Source of the DNA: Lachnospiraceae bacterium | Lineage (GTDB): Bacteria; Bacillota; Clostridia; Lachnospirales; Lachnospiraceae | Assembly: GCA_900770535.1 (NCBI GenBank) | Contig: CAAHDV010000120.1 | Location: 1 to 9,558, forward strand | Direction: 5' to 3' | Length of the DNA stretch: 9,558 bases | Part shown: one piece after another, positions 6,653 through 9,558 of the stretch | Layout of the letters: every line of letters begins with the position of its first letter | How positions within the stretch are numbered: position 1 is the stretch's first letter | The notes under the pieces: model-generated | Databases searched by the model: none | The model's input: the letters and a program-made list of their open reading frames with translations, nothing else | Told to the model about the DNA's origin: nothing | Program-made: the position numbers and the translations under genes

Positions 6653-7961
6653 AGTCCTCCTCATCATTCCGCTTCAGAATGTACAGGCCCTGAATCACCC
6701 CGAAAATAATAAAGGTGCTCAAAACAGAACTTCCTCCATAGCTGACAAGCGGCAAGGTTACACCGGTAGACGGAATAAATTTCGTCACTCCGCCCACGGT
6801 CAAAAACACCTGAACCGCATAAACCATGGCAAGACCAAAGGCGATCAGCTTATAGAACAGCGCCTGCATCCGTGCTGCCAGAAGCACAAACTGCAAAAAG
6901 CAGCCCAGGCAGATGAGCAGCACACAGAGCGCAAAGATTCCACCCAGTTCTTCAGAAATTGCCGCAAATACAAAGTCTTTTTCTACAACTGGGATCTTAT
7001 AAGGCATGCCCTGGTAAAGTCCCATGCCAAACCATCCGCCCGTGCCGATGGCAAAAAGAGACTGGGTAATCTGGTAACCGCGGTTGTCAATGTCTGCCCA
7101 GGGGTTTTTCCACGCCGCCACGCGGGTACGCACATGACCAAATAGCTGGTATGCTACCACCGACGCTCCACAGCCGCAAAGCAGACCGGAAAACAGATAC
7201 AGAAAGCTGCCGGTTGCAACAAACAACATCGTCAGGTAAGTCAGGAAAAAAATCAATGCGCTACCAAGATCCTTGGATAACACCAGCACCAGCACATAGG
7301 CCGCCGCCATGGCTGTCGTTTCCGCAATGGTTTTAAACTCGGTATCCCGGTAAAACATGGATGCCACAAAAAATACAAAAAATATCTTTACAAACTCTGA
7401 CGGCTGAAAGGCAATGCCCGCAATATTCACGGAAAGCTGCGCGCCGAAGCTGTTATTTCCGATGATCCAGACAACGATCAGCAGCGCCAGGCCAGCAAAT
7501 CCGTACACCCACGGAATCTTCGCCAGCTGCCACAGCCGTTCCATGATAAAGGGAATGATCCAGGTCGCCAGAGCTGATACGGCAACGATGACAAACTGCC
7601 GGACGGCCTTATCAAAATCCAGCCTGGTCAGGATTACAAATCCAATGCATAAAAGCATGCACATATTATTGACCAAAAGCCTGGAGCGCAGCGGATAAAA
7701 CACCTTATAAAGTCCCAGATACACGGCCAGGAATATGACCTGGGCCGCATAAAACAGGATAACCCGCTCATCCTCTGATTTTAAAAACAGCACAGCATAC
7801 GCCACAAAATGCAACAGAAACATCGCCACATTCTGCCGGACGCATACCTTTCCCTGCTGCCACGGATCCCGAAACCGGAAATAGCTGAAATTCCAGTAGG
7901 TATAGGCCGCGATCAGCAGGATCATCAGGTATTTTGAAACTTCAATGACAATATTTACCAT
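6633..7961 (-). CDS. SEDS-family peptidoglycan glycosyltransferase (FtsW/RodA/SpoVE)
   Basis: This 442-residue polytopic membrane protein has about 10-12 hydrophobic segments. Family signatures are QPSEFVKI (186-193), SKDLGSALI (229-237), the extracellular loop with NPWAD (286-290) followed by GYQ and AIGTGG, SEELG (336-340), and the C-terminal PSTG...LPLVSYGGSS (397-412). D290 aligns with the catalytic aspartate of RodA. The protein would polymerise lipid II into glycan strands at the membrane and work with the PBP encoded next. Its start at 7961 lies 6 nt after the U32 stop. It has only a poor ribosome binding site (AGAGG, 17 nt away), so translation probably depends on ribosomes finishing the upstream gene. 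Sequence alone does not decide between elongation (RodA), division (FtsW) and sporulation (SpoVE). Confidence 0.93.
   Translation of the reverse strand: MVNIVIEVSKYLMILLIAAYTYWNFSYFRFRDPWQQGKVCVRQNVAMFLLHFVAYAVLFLKSEDERVILFYAAQVIFLAVYLGLYKVFYPLRSRLLVNNMCMLLCIGFVILTRLDFDKAVRQFVIVAVSALATWIIPFIMERLWQLAKIPWVYGFAGLALLIVVWIIGNNSFGAQLSVNIAGIAFQPSEFVKIFFVFFVASMFYRDTEFKTIAETTAMAAAYVLVLVLSKDLGSALIFFLTYLTMLFVATGSFLYLFSGLLCGCGASVVAYQLFGHVRTRVAAWKNPWADIDNRGYQITQSLFAIGTGGWFGMGLYQGMPYKIPVVEKDFVFAAISEELGGIFALCVLLICLGCFLQFVLLAARMQALFYKLIAFGLAMVYAVQVFLTVGGVTKFIPSTGVTLPLVSYGGSSVLSTFIIFGVIQGLYILKRNDEEDYEEEFD
6656..6662 (-). promoter_or_regulatory. Ribosome binding site deciding the PBP start
   Basis: GAGGAGG on the minus strand lies within the final codons of the SEDS gene and 3 nt before the ATG at 6652. 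The spacing is short if the last GGAGG pairs and about 6 nt if the first GAGG pairs. The alternative ATGs at 6667/6664 have only a weak AGCGG-like sequence before them. Confidence 0.55.
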
Positions 7962-7967
7962 ATATTT

Positions 7968-9558
7968 TTATTCTACGCCTCTCTTGAAATGGCCTCGTGT
8001 AAAGTCTTTTAACGGATCCTTCGCATCCTCCCCATGCAGGAAATGATCCGCGAAGGCATCCAGGATTTCTTTTGTCTGTTCCGGTGTCTCCAACGTGAAT
8101 GCAAGACGCAGCGCTCCCGGCGCAAGCCGTCCGATGAGTTTTTCCTGCCCCAGCAGAGACAGCGGACTCGGGTTATAGATCGTGTTGTAACAGAACCGGC
8201 AGTGATTCTTCACCGGAAGGTCTTTGCCGGTGCGGTCCTTCATCTTTAAGACCTCCGGCTTTTTGGTACAGCCCCTGGTGGTTCTTACGATACACTGGGC
8301 CGACACCATAGCCGGAAGATAACCGTACACATAAAGCTCCATCTCCTCACAGCCCAGTGTCTCCAGTTCCCGGCTGTTTAACTCCAGCGGCAGGGTCATG
8401 CGGAAAATTCCAAGGCTTTCCATCTGTTCTCTTGACAGATGGTTCATGACATAAAGGTTCGCGTCAGACACCATTGGGATATTGCCCAGACCGTTCTCCT
8501 GTAAAAATGGAATCTCATCCAGAGATTTTACCATCAGCTCATCAAAACCAGCTTCTTTCAGGGCGTCCATATGTTTGCGAAAATAGGTTTCTGCTTCCAT
8601 GCGGAAAATGTGCGGCAGCATCAGGCTGCAGGTTTTTCCGTTGTCGTGACACTCCTGTACCGCGTTCTTCCAGGTTTCCGGGCCGAAGCCGCAGGAATCC
8701 AGGTAGATGCGGGTAACATCCGGATGGGCGGTAGCAACAGGTAAGAGATTCGGTTCCTCGAGGGAGATGTGAAGGCCACGTGGTTCTTCCGTTGTTTTCC
8801 GGCGTTCTGCATTGTCCATGTTTCTGCTGCCTGGCAGGTTCTCTGATTTTGCATGGCAGGAACCCGCTTCCATACTTCCATTCTCGCTCTGCTGCTCAGA
8901 CCGCTCGTTTTCGCCTTCATCCACGCTTCTAGCCATTCCTGCTGTCCGGCGAAACGGCTGCAATAACTTCTCTTCCATCTGCTCCAGTGCTTCCCTGCGC
9001 AGCTCATTCAGCGCCTGAACAGGCACAAAACAGTTTCCTTCGATTTCTGCCGTCAGATTTTCAAAGTAGAACGGAGTGTTTCCGGTCTTGTTTAACTGCT
9101 TTAACAGTTTGTCCTCTCCCATGGGCTGGTTCTGGGCTGTCTGGACTTCTGTTCCAGTTACCTCCACATAGGGGTTCTGCCCTGCTGCTTCTTCCAAAAG
9201 GCGCTCTGGGTCGCTGTACCAGAGAGACAGTTTCAGCGGCTCGCCTTCTTTTACCACTACATGACCGGATAACGGCTCCTGTTTTTTCTTCTCCACATAA
9301 TCCCGGTCCAGACGGTCAAACAACGCCTGATTGCCTTCCCGGAATGCCGGTTTTTCTTTTAAAGCCACCATCTCGCGGCCATTATGATGCTGATAATAGC
9401 CATCTGTAAAACCACCGCGGTCAAACAGATCCAGAAGCATCTTGCGGTCTGCCGGATCTGCCTTGTACCCATCCCGGCCGTGTTCCAGATAATAATCCAC
9501 ATATTTGCGGTAAATGCTCACAACACCGGCCGTGTAGCGCGGACTCTTCATGCGTCCC
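7968..9558 (-). CDS. U32-family protein with DUF3656 domain (peptidase U32/RlhA-like), 5' end outside window
   Basis: The frame stays open through the window edge, and the codons before the first visible ATG (9551) read Gly-Arg. GRMKSP matches the family's IEGRMKS segment, so this ATG is internal and the N-terminal U32 barrel is missing. Numbering from that Met, about 95-200 is a DUF3656-like domain ending FVPVQALNELRREA. Residues 203-260 form a polar Ser/Glu/Asn-rich linker with low conservation expected. Residues 262-500 look like a second U32-type half. This half contains C420, C428, C451 and C454, then YNTIYNPSPLSL, and the protein ends GHFKRGVE, a clostridial U32 ending. U32 members such as RlhA, TrhP and UbiU/UbiV act in RNA or quinone hydroxylation and often bind a 4Fe-4S cluster. 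An rRNA/tRNA hydroxylation role is plausible; the 'peptidase' label is historical. Confidence 0.88.
   Translation of the reverse strand, partial: GRMKSPRYTAGVVSIYRKYVDYYLEHGRDGYKADPADRKMLLDLFDRGGFTDGYYQHHNGREMVALKEKPAFREGNQALFDRLDRDYVEKKKQEPLSGHVVVKEGEPLKLSLWYSDPERLLEEAAGQNPYVEVTGTEVQTAQNQPMGEDKLLKQLNKTGNTPFYFENLTAEIEGNCFVPVQALNELRREALEQMEEKLLQPFRRTAGMARSVDEGENERSEQQSENGSMEAGSCHAKSENLPGSRNMDNAERRKTTEEPRGLHISLEEPNLLPVATAHPDVTRIYLDSCGFGPETWKNAVQECHDNGKTCSLMLPHIFRMEAETYFRKHMDALKEAGFDELMVKSLDEIPFLQENGLGNIPMVSDANLYVMNHLSREQMESLGIFRMTLPLELNSRELETLGCEEMELYVYGYLPAMVSAQCIVRTTRGCTKKPEVLKMKDRTGKDLPVKNHCRFCYNTIYNPSPLSLLGQEKLIGRLAPGALRLAFTLETPEQTKEILDAFADHFLHGEDAKDPLKDFTRGHFKRGVE

Noticed and set aside
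6555..7145. A 196-residue plus-strand frame across the SEDS/PBP junction
   Set aside because: It is antisense to two well-supported genes, with low-complexity polar composition and no motif.
8621..9007. A 128-residue minus-strand frame in the U32 linker region, considered as evidence of a frameshift
   Set aside because: The main U32 frame is continuous from 9558 to 7968 with recognisable sequence on both sides of the linker, so no frameshift is needed.
9549..9551. The ATG here as the true start of the U32 gene
   Set aside because: The frame continues upstream to the window edge with Gly-Arg codons that match the family's internal GRMKS motif, so the gene is 5'-truncated by the window.

Overview
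The window reads as chromosomal DNA from a strictly anaerobic, low-to-mid GC Gram-positive bacterium, most likely a Clostridia/Lachnospiraceae-type gut commensal. Supporting signs are strong AGGAGG-type ribosome binding sites, tightly packed same-strand genes, a COG2509-type flavoprotein, a clostridial-style three-subunit molybdenum hydroxylase, and an FtsW-like/class B PBP pair. This placement is an inference from gene style; no marker gene fixes the species. Every gene supported here lies on the minus strand, so transcription runs from high to low coordinates.

Layout in transcription order. (1) 9558-5180: a cell-envelope/housekeeping operon with a 5'-truncated U32-family protein (7968-9558), a SEDS-family FtsW/RodA-like glycosyltransferase (6633-7961) and a monofunctional class B penicillin-binding protein (5180-6652). 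The genes are 6 nt apart or overlap, which suggests translational coupling. (2) 5122-1593: a three-gene molybdenum hydroxylase operon (xanthine dehydrogenase family) in the order FAD subunit, 2Fe-2S subunit, molybdopterin subunit. Each gap is only 2-3 nt, and the ribosome binding sites sit in the last codons of the preceding gene. A candidate promoter with an overlapping palindrome precedes it. (3) 1458-1006: a Nudix hydrolase with its own good sigma-A promoter, a 5'-UTR hairpin and a rho-independent terminator. (4) 890-1: the N-terminal two thirds of a COG2509 FAD-dependent dehydrogenase that continues beyond the window.

How they work together. The SEDS protein and the PBP almost certainly form a peptidoglycan polymerase/cross-linker pair. 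The three hydroxylase subunits would assemble into an enzyme moving electrons between molybdopterin, two 2Fe-2S clusters and FAD. All cofactor-ligand motifs are intact, but two residues that bind xanthine in mammalian and Rhodobacter enzymes appear not to be conserved, so the substrate is open. No Mo-cofactor insertion gene of the XdhC/CoxI type is present here. I see no mobile element, CRISPR array, tRNA, rRNA or phage gene, and no clear case for a wholly new system. The most interesting leads are the substrate of the hydroxylase, the palindrome and repeat structures over the two promoters, and the cysteine clusters in the COG2509 and U32 proteins.
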